Positions 63,463 through 64,000 of a DNA stretch of 64,000 nt are shown here, piece by piece (the first letter of the stretch is position 1; each line of letters opens with the position of its first letter). The stretch comes from Peronospora farinosa (taxonomy: Eukaryota; Oomycota; Peronosporomycetes; Peronosporales; Peronosporaceae). The notes under the pieces are model-generated. The model ran no database searches, had not been told where the DNA came from, and worked only from the letters and a program-made list of their open reading frames with translations. The translations under genes were made by a program, and so were the position numbers. The stretch lies in assembly GCA_947646735.1 (NCBI GenBank), contig CANTFK010000842.1, forward strand, positions 124,001 through 188,000, given 5' to 3'.

Positions 63463-64000
63463 AACGGTCGTCTTAGATTCTCGAGTCCTAGATCCAGCGG
63501 ATAGCCAATATTGGATCGACTATGACGAGATCCAACTGACTCCATCTCCACATCTGGAATGTTCATCATTTGAGGAGTGGCGTTGATCTGTGACCGATTA
63601 GCATTTTGTTGAGCTAAAATTTGCTGATCGTCTTCGTACTTCTTCATGGCTGCTTTAAAATAAAAATCCAGATGGTTTGATCCAAATGGATTCATTCCTC
63701 GAACCATGGGTATGCCGGTCGATTTTACTTCCGTTTCGATTGGCGTCGTTCTTTCGCGTATAAACGCCGCACCAGACGGTCCCAACGACATCCGTTGAAT
63801 GGGAATTGATTCTTCCGAATCCGAATCCGATTCTGCCGATGCATACTGTGATGAGCCCGTTTGATACGTCTCAGTGACCGGTGCGATCGCTTGATACTTC
63901 CCAGTGGGAGGGGTTAACGCCTCGAACAACGATCGCCCTGCCTTGATCACTTGATCATGATCACATTCCAACAATATGGCCGCATCAAACGCTTCAGCAG
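63463..64000 (-). pseudogene. Second gag copy of the GATC-rich gypsy family, partial, runs off the right edge
   Basis: The minus strand reads AEAFDAAILLECDHDQVIKA at the edge, then YQTGSSQYASAESDSDSEES, IPIQRMSLGPSGAAFIRER, FYFKAAMKKYEDDQQILAQQ and DLGLENLRRP. This parallels gag at about 43440-43980 (VLLECDHDRVIQAGRSLF; IQRMSLGP-like INMQRMSLGPAGAAHIRER) at roughly 60% identity by eye. It ends abruptly at 63463. It is open over this stretch but truncated at its C-terminal side before the capsid and knuckles. Confidence 0.85.

Noticed and set aside
1..64000. rRNA genes, telomeric repeats or bacterial/organellar origin
   Set aside because: No rRNA-like or telomere-like sequence was recognised, and introns and LTR elements show a nuclear eukaryotic contig.

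Overview
The window looks like a nuclear contig from an oomycete (Peronosporales, i.e. Phytophthora or downy-mildew-like). This is inferred from very short GT-AG introns (57-95 nt), tightly packed housekeeping genes with 40-100 bp spacers, a GH81 beta-1,3-glucanase, and large amounts of Ty3/gypsy and Ty1/copia LTR retrotransposon sequence. No organism name is provable from the sequence alone.

Layout. 1-8556 is a gene-dense island: a large minus-strand alpha-helical gene that runs off the left edge (separase is a weak guess), lipoyl(octanoyl) transferase LIPT2/LipB, phosphopantothenoylcysteine decarboxylase (five exons) and an ALC1/CHD1L-type SNF2 remodeller with a C-terminal macro domain. The pairs are arranged divergent-convergent-divergent. 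9096-18170 is a graveyard of gypsy fragments in both orientations, including one deleted 3.7-kb element with recognisable LTRs. 18.8-27.1 kb is a second gene island: a BED/hAT transposase-derived protein, a Cys/His-rich coiled-coil protein and a long coiled-coil protein with a C-terminal J domain. 27.7-33.5 kb holds minus-strand gypsy sequence, apparently two tandem elements sharing one LTR, interrupted by a solo LTR of a different family. 33.6-39.0 kb contains three broken host genes: a BRCT remnant, an AGC-type kinase and a GH81 glucanase.

41009-58922 is a decayed Ty1/copia element with near-identical 232-bp LTRs. A 13.4-kb Ty3/gypsy element (41409-54812) sits inside its gag gene. This nested gypsy is the most interesting object here. 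It has 1.35-1.38-kb LTRs carrying a GATCGCGATC-type minisatellite, a primer-binding site complementary to at least 28 nt of a tRNA 3' end, and a gag with three zinc knuckles. A G TTA AAC slippery site at the gag stop codon overlaps a 12-bp stem-loop. Pol runs protease-RT-degenerate RNase H-second intact RNase H-integrase-chromodomain. Between pol and the 3' LTR it carries a gene of about 2.6 kb in ANTISENSE orientation, encoding a coiled-coil protein with about 19 hexapeptide repeats. The whole element is strongly enriched in GATC. A second minus-strand gag copy of this family closes the window at the right edge (63463-64000), abutting a plus-strand gypsy pol truncated inside integrase.

Several otherwise convincing genes (ALC1, GH81, gypsy pol) are broken only by one-base indels, some in homopolymers. 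These could be assembly errors; the kinase and the antisense gene also carry 7-bp and 13-bp tandem duplications, which look like real lesions.
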